Source: Yinghuangia sp035454725 (lineage in GTDB: Bacteria; Actinomycetota; Actinomycetes; Streptomycetales; Streptomycetaceae). From it: DNA of 64,000 nucleotides. The stretch covers positions 1 to 64,000 of the forward strand of contig NZ_JBPKBI010000002.1 of assembly GCF_051388935.1 (NCBI RefSeq), in the 5' to 3' direction. The notes under the pieces are model-generated. The model made no database searches. It had not been told where the DNA came from and saw only the letters and a list, made by a program, of their open reading frames with translations. Shown here one piece after another: positions 20,380 to 29,200 of this stretch. How positions within the stretch are numbered: the first letter of the stretch is position 1; the number at the start of each line of letters is the position of its first letter. A program made the position numbers and the translations under genes.

Positions 20380-21492
20380 TCAGCGGTAGCGCAGGGCCGT
20401 GCAGATCCAGATGGGCGGGCGGTCGGGGCGTGCTCGCAGGGTGGTGCGGTCGAGGCGTACTGCGACGGCTTGGTGGCGGTCTGGGCCGTTCAGGCGGAGG
20501 CGGAGGAAGCCCTCGGCGGTGTCGTCGGTGGGGGCGGTCGCGTTCGAGGCGACGAGGGAGACGCCGACGACGCCGCGTGCGCCGAGTTCTCGTTGCAGCC
20601 GGGCGATGCGTCCGCGCACCTCGTGCGGGACGCGTTCGCCGAGTTGATGCAACGGCCGCGCCCCGGAAAGGACTTCGGTCAGTGCGACGGCGAACCGGTG
20701 CACTTGGCGGCGCGCTTCGGCCGGGTCGGGTTCGCGCGGTGTGGCCGGGGCGGGCGCGCCCACCAGCCGCAGGTACGGCGGCTCCATCGCCGGCGGGCGT
20801 GTGGGGAACGGGATGACGGTGGCGCCAGGTGGGCCGGACTCCGGTTCGTCGTCCGGTTCACACCGCGGCGCGCGCAAGACGCGCAGCGGCGGGAGCGGTT
20901 CGCCCGCCACGATCTCCTCGGTTCCCGTCGTCTCAGTGACTCCGGCGGGCGGGCGGACGAGTTCGAGCCGTGCGACGGTCGCCCGCGCGGCGTCGTGGGC
21001 CGGTTGTGCGGGGGCGTCCCACGTGGGGCGGTGCACTGGGGAGATGGCGGATGCCGTGGATGTGGAGGAACTCCACGGCCCCGGCGCGCCCCGTCCGAGA
21101 GCAGTTGCGTGCGGCGAGCCGCCTGTCGGCACGCCGTCGGCGGACACGGGTTCCCCGTCGCGTCGGCCGCCGAGCGGGGCGCGGCCTTCGCCTGCCGCGC
21201 GGTCGTCGGTGAGGGCCGGCATTCCGTTGCCGGTGATCGTGTGTTCGTGGTTTGCCGACGGGTCCGGCCGGCCGGAATGGTGGTTGCCGGTTCGCGTGCC
21301 GCGGCGGTCGCTGCCGCCGCCGGTCGCGGGCCTCGGCCGGTCGGTGCTGTGGCTGACCTCCGACGGCCGCCGGAGTCCGTGTGCGGTGCGGCCGGTCTCC
21401 CCGGGGCGCTTCGATCGGGCGGCGTCGCCGCGTTCCGCCGGTGCCGTCCGGGTGTCCGCCGCGTCGGCGGGTTCGGTGCTGTGCTGGACCAT
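20380..21492 (-). CDS. Rv3235 family protein
   Basis: A 370-residue protein. The first about 230 residues are low-complexity (Arg/Pro/Ala/Thr-rich, likely disordered). The C-terminal about 110 residues form the conserved part: EARRQVHRFAVALTEVLSGARPLHQL, then RGRIARLQREL and a final AVAVRLDRTTLRARPDRPPIWICTALRYR region. This matches the actinobacterial Rv3235 family (DUF6459), encoded near secA in many actinomycetes. Function unknown. ATG 21492 is preceded by GGGGAGG. It converges with secA. Confidence 0.88.
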   Translation of the reverse strand: MVQHSTEPADAADTRTAPAERGDAARSKRPGETGRTAHGLRRPSEVSHSTDRPRPATGGGSDRRGTRTGNHHSGRPDPSANHEHTITGNGMPALTDDRAAGEGRAPLGGRRDGEPVSADGVPTGGSPHATALGRGAPGPWSSSTSTASAISPVHRPTWDAPAQPAHDAARATVARLELVRPPAGVTETTGTEEIVAGEPLPPLRVLRAPRCEPDDEPESGPPGATVIPFPTRPPAMEPPYLRLVGAPAPATPREPDPAEARRQVHRFAVALTEVLSGARPLHQLGERVPHEVRGRIARLQRELGARGVVGVSLVASNATAPTDDTAEGFLRLRLNGPDRHQAVAVRLDRTTLRARPDRPPIWICTALRYR

Positions 21493-21840
21493 CGGTCCTC
21501 CCCGTTGTGCTGAATGCGGGCTCGGCCGGGGAGTGGGCGTGCGGCGTTTTCCCCCGTCGCGCGGCCATCCCCCCGAGCGCCGCTTTGGGGCATTTGCTAC
21601 CCTGCGGGCCGCAGCGGAGTCAAAACAGCGGGTTGGCCCCGATGTCGGTCCGTGCCGTCCGTGGTGCGCGGGGCGTACGCCGGGACAAAACCCGGCGAAA
21701 CCGTTGATTCCCCCCTGCGGATTCGTCCGTCGGGCGCTCGCTGACCTCGTACGATGCACTCCGGCGGGCCCGGCCGATTCACTGTCGGATTCATACGTAC
21801 GGGCGCCGCCCCCCGACCGCCCCCACTCCCTGGAGCCGAC

Positions 21841-22332
21841 ATGCGCGTGTACGTCCCCTCAACGCCGAGCGCCCTGGCCGGCGTGCACCGGGAGAACGGC
21901 ATCGCCCCGGCGCCCGTCCGCGCGTGGGCGGTCACCGGAAGTCTGCGCGCGTGGTGCGGCACCGAGGACGCAGAGGAACTGGAGTACGCCGCAACGGTGT
22001 TGGCCGGTCGCGCCGCCCTCGCGCTGATCGCCCGCGAGCCGGACGGCCGTCCGCGCCGCGTGGTCCTGGCCGCCGAGGTGCCGGACACCATCGTCGCCGA
22101 GGCCCCCGAAATCGGCCCCGGCGCGGTGCTGGTCGACGGCACGATCCCGGTCAAGCGCATCGCAGCCGTCCATATGGACGCGGCGGACGCCGAGGCCGCC
22201 GTACGCGCCGCCTTGGGGGCCTTGGAGGCGGCGGACGCGGGCGACGAGGACGCCGAGGCCCTGGTCGAGACCGTCGAGGAGCACGAGCTCATGTGGTACG
22301 CGACACAGGAGCTCGCCGATCTCGTGCGCTGA
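21841..22332 (+). CDS. DUF6912 family protein
   Basis: A 163-residue soluble acidic protein. It starts MRVYVPSTPSALA, has ELEYAATVLAGRAAL, and ends EHELMWYATQELADLV, all typical of the actinobacterial DUF6912 family. No function is assigned. ATG 21841 has GGAG 5 nt upstream. A TACGAT hexamer at 21748-21753 could be the -10 of its promoter. It is divergent from the Rv3235-family gene and 42 bp upstream of the HAD gene. Confidence 0.88.
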   Translation: MRVYVPSTPSALAGVHRENGIAPAPVRAWAVTGSLRAWCGTEDAEELEYAATVLAGRAALALIAREPDGRPRRVVLAAEVPDTIVAEAPEIGPGAVLVDGTIPVKRIAAVHMDAADAEAAVRAALGALEAADAGDEDAEALVETVEEHELMWYATQELADLVR

Positions 22333-22362
22333 TACGCCGCCGCATCGCCCCCGCGTACCGGG

Positions 22363-22368
22363 CACAAT
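22363..22368 (+). promoter_or_regulatory. Candidate -10 element of a leaderless HAD transcript
   Basis: CACAAT lies exactly 6 nt before ATG 22375 and there is no Shine-Dalgarno sequence. This is the spacing expected for a leaderless mRNA. The first base departs from the TANNNT consensus. Confidence 0.4.
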
Positions 22369-22374
22369 GCCCGA

Positions 22375-23028
22375 ATGAGTATGTCGCGTGCCCGGCACAT
22401 CGTGTGGGACTGGAACAGCACGCTCTTCCACGACATCGACGCAGTGCTGTCCGCCACCAACGACTCGTTCGCGGCATGCGGCATCCCGGCCATCACGCTG
22501 GACCGCTACCGCGACCTGTACTGCGTCCCGGTGCCGAAGTTCTACGAGAAGATCACCGGCCGGGTGCCCGGGCCCGACGAGTGGGCCGTGCTCGACGCGA
22601 CGTTCCAGGCGTCGTACGCGCAACACGCCGCGGCGTGCGCGCTCACGCCCGGCGCCGACGCGCTGCTGCGCACCTGGCAGCAGACCGGACGCACGCAGTC
22701 GCTCCTGTCGCTGACCGACCACGACACCCTCGTGCCGTACGTGCGCCGCTTCGCGATCGACGGCCTGTTCGTGCGCGTCGACGGCCGTATCGGACCGCCC
22801 GGGGGCGGCAAGGCCGAGCACCTCGCCCGGCACCTGACCGCGCTCGACGCGGACCCGAAGACGGTCGTGGTGATCGGCGACGCGGCGGACGACGCGCACG
22901 CGGCACGCGACGTCGGCGCGTCGGCTGTTTTGTACACGGGCGGTTCGCACTCCCGCGCCAGCTTGGAGCGCGCCGGAGTACCCGTCGTGGACACCCTCGC
23001 GGAAGCCGTCGCGCTGGCCGAGAGCTGA
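22375..23028 (+). CDS. HAD family hydrolase
   Basis: A 217-residue HAD-superfamily phosphatase. Motif I is VWDWNSTL (Asp nucleophile at residue 12; the usual second Asp is Asn, as in several DWNGTL-type members), motif II is SLTDHD, and motif IV is VVVIGDAADDAHAARDVG. The Asn in place of the general acid/base Asp may lower or change phosphatase activity. ATG 22375; ATG 22381 is also in frame. No ribosome site is seen and the start is probably leaderless. Substrate unknown. Confidence 0.88.
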   Translation: MSMSRARHIVWDWNSTLFHDIDAVLSATNDSFAACGIPAITLDRYRDLYCVPVPKFYEKITGRVPGPDEWAVLDATFQASYAQHAAACALTPGADALLRTWQQTGRTQSLLSLTDHDTLVPYVRRFAIDGLFVRVDGRIGPPGGGKAEHLARHLTALDADPKTVVVIGDAADDAHAARDVGASAVLYTGGSHSRASLERAGVPVVDTLAEAVALAES

Positions 23029-23087
23029 AGCGCCGCCGTTCCGCGCACCGCGCGTCAAAACTCGGCAAACCGGGCAACCCGTTTGGC

Positions 23088-24782
23088 ATGGATGCTGTCA
23101 CGAATGTTCCGGAGCCGGTGAACGAGCCGGTGCACACCTACGCGCCCGGAAGCGCGGAGCGTGCCCGGCTTGAGGCGGAGCTGCGGCGCCAGGCGTCGGA
23201 GCCGGTGGAGATGACGCAGACGATCGGCGGCGAGCGGTCGTGGGGCGGCGGTCTGCGCGTGGACGTCGTGCAGCCCCACCGCCACCGGGCGCTGCTGGGG
23301 GTGTTCGCGTCGGCGACGCACGAGGACGCGCAGCGCGCGGCGGCCGCGGCCAAGGCAGCGGCGCCCGGGTGGCGGGCGATGGACTTCGACGACCGTGCGG
23401 CCGTGTTCCTGCGCGCCGCCGAACTGTTGGCGGGGCCGTGGCGGGAGCGCGTGGCGGCGGCGACGATGCTCGGGCAGTCGAAGTCGGTGCAGCAGGCGGA
23501 GATCGACGCGCCGTGCGAGTTGGTGGACTTCTGGCGTTTCAACGTGCATTTCGCGCGGCGCATCCTGGCCGAGCAGCCGACGAGTTCCACAGGCACGTGG
23601 AACCGGGCGGACCACCGGCCGCTCGACGGCTTCGTGTACGCGGTGACCCCGTTCAACTTCAGCGCGATCGCGGGCAACCTGCCGACCGCGCCCGCCCTGA
23701 TGGGCAACACCGTGGTGTGGAAGCCGGCGCCGACGCAGATGGCGGCGGCCTGGCAGATCATGCGGCTGCTGGAGGAGGCGGGGCTCCCGCCGGGCGTGGT
23801 GAACATGCTGGCGGGCGACGGTGCGGCGGTGTCGGACGTGGTGTTGTCCGCCCCCGACTTCGCGGGCCTGCACTTCACCGGGTCGCCGCGGACGTTCCAG
23901 ACGCTGTGGTCGACCATCGGCACCAACATCGGCCGCTACCGCGCCTACCCGCGCATCGTGGGCGAGACGGGCGGCAAGGACTTCGTCGTGGCGCACCCGT
24001 CGGCGGACCCGGCAGTGCTGAAAACCGCGCTGGTGCGAGGCGCGTTCGAGTACCAGGGCCAGAAGTGTAGTGCGGCGTCGCGGGCTTACCTGCCCAGGTC
24101 GCTGTGGGAGAGCGGGTTCCGCGACGAACTGGTCGCCGAGGTCGAGTCGTTGGCCGTCGGCGACGTCACGGACCTGGCGAACTTCATGGGCGCGGTGATC
24201 GACGAGCGCGCGTACGCCAAGAACAAGGCGGCCATCGACCGGGCGCACGCGACCGACGGCATCGAGGTGGCCGTGGGCGGCACATACGAAGCCGAGGTCG
24301 GCTACTTCGTCCGCCCGACCGTGCTGGTCTGCGACGATCCGGCCGACGAGGTGTTCACCACCGAGTACTTCGGGCCGATCCTCGCCGTCCACGTCTACGA
24401 CGACGCCGCGTGGGAGCCGATGCTGCGGCAGATGGAGTCGGCGGCGCCGTACGCGCTGACCGGCTCGGTGATCGCCCGCGACCGCGCGGCTCTCGCGTAC
24501 GCCACCGAGACCCTGCGATTCGCCGCGGGGAACCTCTACCTCAACGACAAGCCCACCGGCGCCGTCGTCGGCCAACAGCCCTTCGGCGGCAGCCGCGCGT
24601 CCGGCACCAACGACAAGGCCGGCTCGATGCAGAACCTGATGCGCTGGACGAGCACGCGCATCGTCAAGGAGACCTTCGTCCCGGCGACCGACTACCGCTA
24701 TCCCCACATGGAACGCGATCTGGCAGGGCAGGTCTCCAAGTTCGCCGACGATGTGAAGGACGCCTTCACCGGCCGACCCTGA
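23088..24782 (+). CDS. pruA: 1-pyrroline-5-carboxylate (L-glutamate gamma-semialdehyde) dehydrogenase
   Basis: A 564-residue aldehyde dehydrogenase that oxidises glutamate semialdehyde from proline to glutamate with NAD. P5CDH-specific sequence is seen (YAVTPFNFSAIAGNLPTAPALMGN), with catalytic Cys327 in FEYQGQKCSAASR and general base Glu293 in VGETGGKDF. The ending LMRWTSTRIVKETFVPATDYRYPHM is typical of the family. Length matches stand-alone P5CDH. A proline dehydrogenase gene, its usual partner, is not in this window. It feeds glutamate to the NAD-glutamate dehydrogenase encoded 1.4 kb downstream. Confidence 0.95.
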   Translation: MDAVTNVPEPVNEPVHTYAPGSAERARLEAELRRQASEPVEMTQTIGGERSWGGGLRVDVVQPHRHRALLGVFASATHEDAQRAAAAAKAAAPGWRAMDFDDRAAVFLRAAELLAGPWRERVAAATMLGQSKSVQQAEIDAPCELVDFWRFNVHFARRILAEQPTSSTGTWNRADHRPLDGFVYAVTPFNFSAIAGNLPTAPALMGNTVVWKPAPTQMAAAWQIMRLLEEAGLPPGVVNMLAGDGAAVSDVVLSAPDFAGLHFTGSPRTFQTLWSTIGTNIGRYRAYPRIVGETGGKDFVVAHPSADPAVLKTALVRGAFEYQGQKCSAASRAYLPRSLWESGFRDELVAEVESLAVGDVTDLANFMGAVIDERAYAKNKAAIDRAHATDGIEVAVGGTYEAEVGYFVRPTVLVCDDPADEVFTTEYFGPILAVHVYDDAAWEPMLRQMESAAPYALTGSVIARDRAALAYATETLRFAAGNLYLNDKPTGAVVGQQPFGGSRASGTNDKAGSMQNLMRWTSTRIVKETFVPATDYRYPHMERDLAGQVSKFADDVKDAFTGRP

Positions 24783-24912
24783 CGGACGGATGCCATGCGA
24801 GGCTGACAGTGTCCCGAACGGGTGAAGGCGGGAGAACAGACCCGCACACGTGGCCGATCGCAGAGAGGATGGCGGCGTTGTGTCCAAAGACGCTGACGAC
24901 GAGGAGCGGGAC

Positions 24913-25500
24913 GTGACTGCCGAGCTTGACCTGTTTTACGCGCCGCCGCACGGTGGGTGGACGGTCGACGACTTGCCGGCCGTCGCCAGGACCACCGACC
25001 GTCGGTTCGAATTGCTGGATGGATCAATCATCGTGATGTCGCCACAGACGGTCTTCCACGCGCGAGTCAAGCGCCGTTTGCGTGACGTGCTCGCCACCCA
25101 GGCACCCGGCGGCATGGATGTCGAATTGGAGATGGCGGTCCAGATCACCCGCAAGTCGGCTCCGGAGCCCGACGTACTCATCTACCGCGACGATTACGAC
25201 GACGAAGAAGCGCTGATCAGCTTTGAAGATGTCGTCCTGGCGGTGGAGATCGTCTCCAACGAATCCGAGGAGCGCGACCGGTTCACCAAGGCGTTCCGCT
25301 ACGCGGTGGCCAAGATCCCGTATTACTGGCGGATCGAGCGTTACAAGGATGACGACAAGCGGCTCCGTGCCGAGATCCACGCGTACGAACTCGACACCTC
25401 AGCCGGTAAGTACGTGCCCGCAGCCCCGCCCGAGCGTGAGCGGCTGGTGGTGGATCTCGGGTTTCCGGTCGAGGTGGATGTGAAGGCCCTGTATCCGTGA
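24913..25500 (+). CDS. Uma2 family endonuclease-like protein
   Basis: A 195-residue Uma2/DUF820 protein with a PD-(D/E)xK nuclease-like core: FELLDGSIIVMSP, SAPEPDVLIY, and VVLAVEIVSNESEERDRFTKAFRYAVAKIPYYWRI. Many copies of this family occur in actinomycete genomes; the role is unproven. GTG 24913 follows GAGGAG with 6-nt spacing and gives MTAELDLFYAPP, the usual N-terminus; GTG 24850 and 24880 are in-frame alternatives with weaker signals. It is a single gene between P5CDH and a CBM48-like gene. Confidence 0.85.
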   Translation: MTAELDLFYAPPHGGWTVDDLPAVARTTDRRFELLDGSIIVMSPQTVFHARVKRRLRDVLATQAPGGMDVELEMAVQITRKSAPEPDVLIYRDDYDDEEALISFEDVVLAVEIVSNESEERDRFTKAFRYAVAKIPYYWRIERYKDDDKRLRAEIHAYELDTSAGKYVPAAPPERERLVVDLGFPVEVDVKALYP

Positions 25501-25626
25501 CCTCACCGCCGTGCGCGGCCTCGTTCCCGCCAATTGTTACGGGCTGCCACAAGGGGTGACGGGCGGTCCGATCGTGCAATACGTTCGGCGGGAAGCCGCA
25601 AGCCACTTCGAGTGAGGGGGAACGGC

Positions 25627-25899
25627 GTGATCAAGCGTGCGAAACGGAACGGCGCCATGCGGATCACTTTCTGCCTGCCCGTCGACGAGCCGCCGGGGCC
25701 GGTGAGCGTCGTCGGGGACTTCAACGACTGGGAGCCGGGGCGGCACACGTTCGTGCGGCGCAGCAACGGGACGCGGTCGGTGACCGTCACCGCTGCGCCG
25801 GGGCAGACACTGCGCTTCCGGTATCTGGGGGAGCACGGTGTCTGGTTCGACGACGAAACCGCCGAACACGACGGACAGAACGGCGTGGTCATGGTCTGA
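25627..25899 (+). CDS. Small isoamylase-N / CBM48-like protein
   Basis: A 90-residue protein made of one immunoglobulin-like domain of the isoamylase early-set / AMPK glycogen-binding (CBM48) type. The motif is PVSVVGDFNDWEPGRHTFVRR followed by LRFRYLGEHGVWFDDETAE. Stand-alone copies are thought to bind glycogen or similar glucans, but this is not proven. The GTG start has GGGGG 6 nt upstream. Confidence 0.88.
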   Translation: MIKRAKRNGAMRITFCLPVDEPPGPVSVVGDFNDWEPGRHTFVRRSNGTRSVTVTAAPGQTLRFRYLGEHGVWFDDETAEHDGQNGVVMV

Positions 25900-26204
25900 C
25901 CGCTTGTGCACGGATTCGTCCGGCGCGCAATGCGTTGTCCACTTGACGCATTGTCGCGGCGCCGAGTGGATCCCTGACAGCCTGCGGACACCGCCCGGGC
26001 CGGGCGCCCGCCCCGTCCCGGCGGGGCGCGGGTAGCCTGGCGGGCGTGGGTGACCCTCGGCCCGCAACGCACGCCACCACGGTCGAGCCGTCGGGACAAC
26101 GGTGTCCCGAGGGCCGCAGGTGACGCGCCGCTGCCGTTCGAGGGGCCCGTACGACAGACAAGTAGTCGGTCACGCAACGGCGCGCGACAGGGAGCAACGG
26201 CATC
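25900..26204 (+). other. Leader region of the NAD-glutamate dehydrogenase gene
   Basis: This gene-free 305-bp spacer contains a possible -10 hexamer TAGCCT (26033-26038). Seven bases later comes a GTG-initiated 25-codon frame ending at 26123, followed by about 80 nt to the large gene. It could be a promoter with a short leaderless upstream ORF, or a chance frame. Confidence 0.4.
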
Positions 26205-29200
26205 ATGCAGAGCAAGCTGGACGAGGCGAAAGCGGATCTGCTGGCCCGGGCGGCGGAAGCGGCCCGGCAGGCATCGTCACAGCACGGAGGCGGCGAGGGG
26301 GCGGGGGACGTCGACCTGGACGTCCTGCTGCGGCGCTACTACCGGCACACCGCACCGGACGACCTGGTCGACCGCGACCCGGTGGACATCTACGGGGCGG
26401 CGATCTCGCACTGCCGACTCGCGGCGGCCCGTCCGCAGGGGACCGCCAAAGTGCGCGTGTACACCCCCACCGTCGAAGAGAACGGCTGGTCCTCGGGCCA
26501 CACCGTCGTCCAGATCGTCACCGACGACATGCCGTTCCTCGTGGACTCGATCACCAACGAGCTGTCCCGGCAGGATCGGGCGATCCACGTCGTCATCCAC
26601 CCGCAGCTCGTGGTCCGCCGCGACATCACCGGCAAACTCACCGAAATCCTCGACACCTCCGACGCCGGCGCGGTGCCCGACGACGCCGTCGTCGAGTCGT
26701 GGATGCACGTCGAGATCGACCGCGAGAGCGACCGCGAGGACATCCGCGCCATCGAAGAGGGCCTCCAGCAGGTCATGGACGACGTCCGCGAGGTCGTCGA
26801 AGACTGGGCCAAGATGCGCGGCACCGCAGTGCGGATCGCCGACGAACTCGCCGAGAACCCACCGGCGTTGCCCGGTGAGGAGATCGGCGAGGCCTGGGAG
26901 CTGCTGCGCTGGCTCGCCGAGGACCACTTCACCTTCCTCGGCTACCGCGAGTACGACCTGGTCACCGTCGACGGGGAGGACCAGCTCCGCGCGATCCCCG
27001 GCACCGGGCTCGGCCTGCTGCGGCCCGACCAGAACATGTCCGCCTCCTTCAGCCGGCTCTCGCCGCAGGCCCGCGCGAAGGCCCGGGAGAAGAAGCTCCT
27101 CATCCTCACCAAGGCGAACTCCCGTTCGACGGTGCACCGCCGCTCCTACCTCGACTACGTCGGCGTCAAGAAGTTCGACGCCGACGGCAACGTGGTCGGC
27201 GAACGCCGCTTCCTGGGCCTGTTCGGCTCGCTGGTCTACACCGAGAGCGTCACGCGCATCCCGGTCGTGCGCCGCAAGGTGCAGAACGTCCTGGAGATGG
27301 CCGGCTTCCCGCCCGCCAGCCACGACGGGCGCGACCTCCTGCAGATCCTGGAGACCTACCCGCGCGACGACCTGTTCCAGATCCAGGTCCCCGAGCTGTA
27401 CGACATCGGCATCTCCGTCCTGCACCTCCAAGAACGCCGCCGCCTGCGGCTGTTCCTGCGCAAGGACGAGTACGGCCGCTTCTTCTCCGCGCTGGTCTAC
27501 CTGCCCCGCGACCGCTACACGACCGAGATCCGGCTGCGGATGCAGGACATCCTGCTGCGCGAACTCGGCGGCTCGATCATCACCTTCACCGCCCGCAACA
27601 CCGAATCGGTGCTCGCCCGCCTGCACTTCACCGTGCGCGTGCCGAAGGGCTCGGCCCTCGGCGACCCCGACGTCGAGCACATCGAGCGCCTGCTGGCCGC
27701 CGCAATCCGCTCCTGGGCCGACGAATTCGCCGAGGCGCTGGTCAGCGAGTGCGGTGAGGAACCGGCCGCCGAGCTGTCGCGCGCGTACGCCAGGGCCTTC
27801 AGCGAGGGCTACAAGGCCGAGTACACCCCGCGTGCCGCGGTCGCCGACCTGCGCCGCATCGAGGCGCTCGACCCGAGCCCCGACGTCGCGGACTTCACCC
27901 TCAACCTGTACCAGCCCATAGGAGCGCTCGCGGGGGAGCGGCGCTTCAAGATCTACCGCACCGGCGGGCCGCTGTCGCTGTCCGAGGTGCTGCCGATCCT
28001 CCAACGCATGGGCATCGAGGTCGTCGACGAGCGGCCCCACGAGCTGCGCCGCGCCGACGGCCGCGTGGCGTGGGTGTACGACTTCGGGATCCGCCACGAC
28101 CCGACGCTCGAAGCGGGCGACGACGTCAAGCAGCTCTTCCAGGAGGCCTTCGCCGCGGTATGGACCGGCAAGGCCGAGTCGGACGGCTTCAACGCGCTCG
28201 TGCTGCGTGCCGGGCTGACGTGGCGGCAGGCGATGGTGCTGCGTGCCTACGCCAAGTACCTGCGCCAGGCCGGATCCACGTTCAGCCAGGACTACATCGA
28301 AGACGCTCTCGTCGGCAACGTGCACATCTCGCGCCTGCTGGTGAACCTCTTCGAGGCCCGCTTCTCGCCCCGCCACCAGCACGCCGGGACCGAGCTGGTG
28401 GACAGCATGGTCGAGGAGCTGGAAGGCGCCCTCGACCAGGTCGCGAGCCTCGACCAGGACCGCATCCTGCGCTCGTTCGTCGCGATGGTCCGTGCGACGC
28501 TGCGCACGAACTTCTTCCAGAAGACCGACACCGGGGAACCGCACGACTACCTCTCGCTCAAGTTCGACCCGCTCGTGATCCCCGACCTTCCGGCGCCGCG
28601 CCCGAAGTTCGAGATCTACGTGTACTCGCCGCGCGTCGAGGGCGTGCACCTGCGCTTCGGCGCGGTCGCGCGCGGCGGCCTGCGCTGGTCCGACCGGCGC
28701 GAGGACTTCCGCACCGAGGTCCTGGGGCTGGTCAAGGCGCAGATGGTGAAGAACACCGTCATCGTGCCGGTGGGCGCCAAGGGCGGATTCGTCTGCAAGC
28801 GCCTCCCCGACCCGCAGACCAACCGCGAGGCGTGGATGGCCGAGGGCATCGCCTGCTACCGCACGTTCATCTCGGGGCTGCTCGACATCACCGACAACCT
28901 CGTGGGCGGCAAGGTCGTGCCGCCGAAGGGCGTCGTGCGCCACGACGGCGACGACACCTACCTGGTGGTCGCCGCCGACAAGGGCACCGCGACGTTCTCG
29001 GACATCGCCAACGAGGTGGCGTCGTCGTACGGGTTCTGGCTCGGCGACGCCTTCGCGTCCGGCGGCTCGGCGGGCTACGACCACAAGGGCATGGGCATCA
29101 CCGCGCGCGGCGCGTGGGAGTCGGTCAAGCGGCACTTCCGCGAGCTCGGCCACGACACCCAGACCGAGGACTTCACCGTCGTGGGCATCGGCGACATGTC

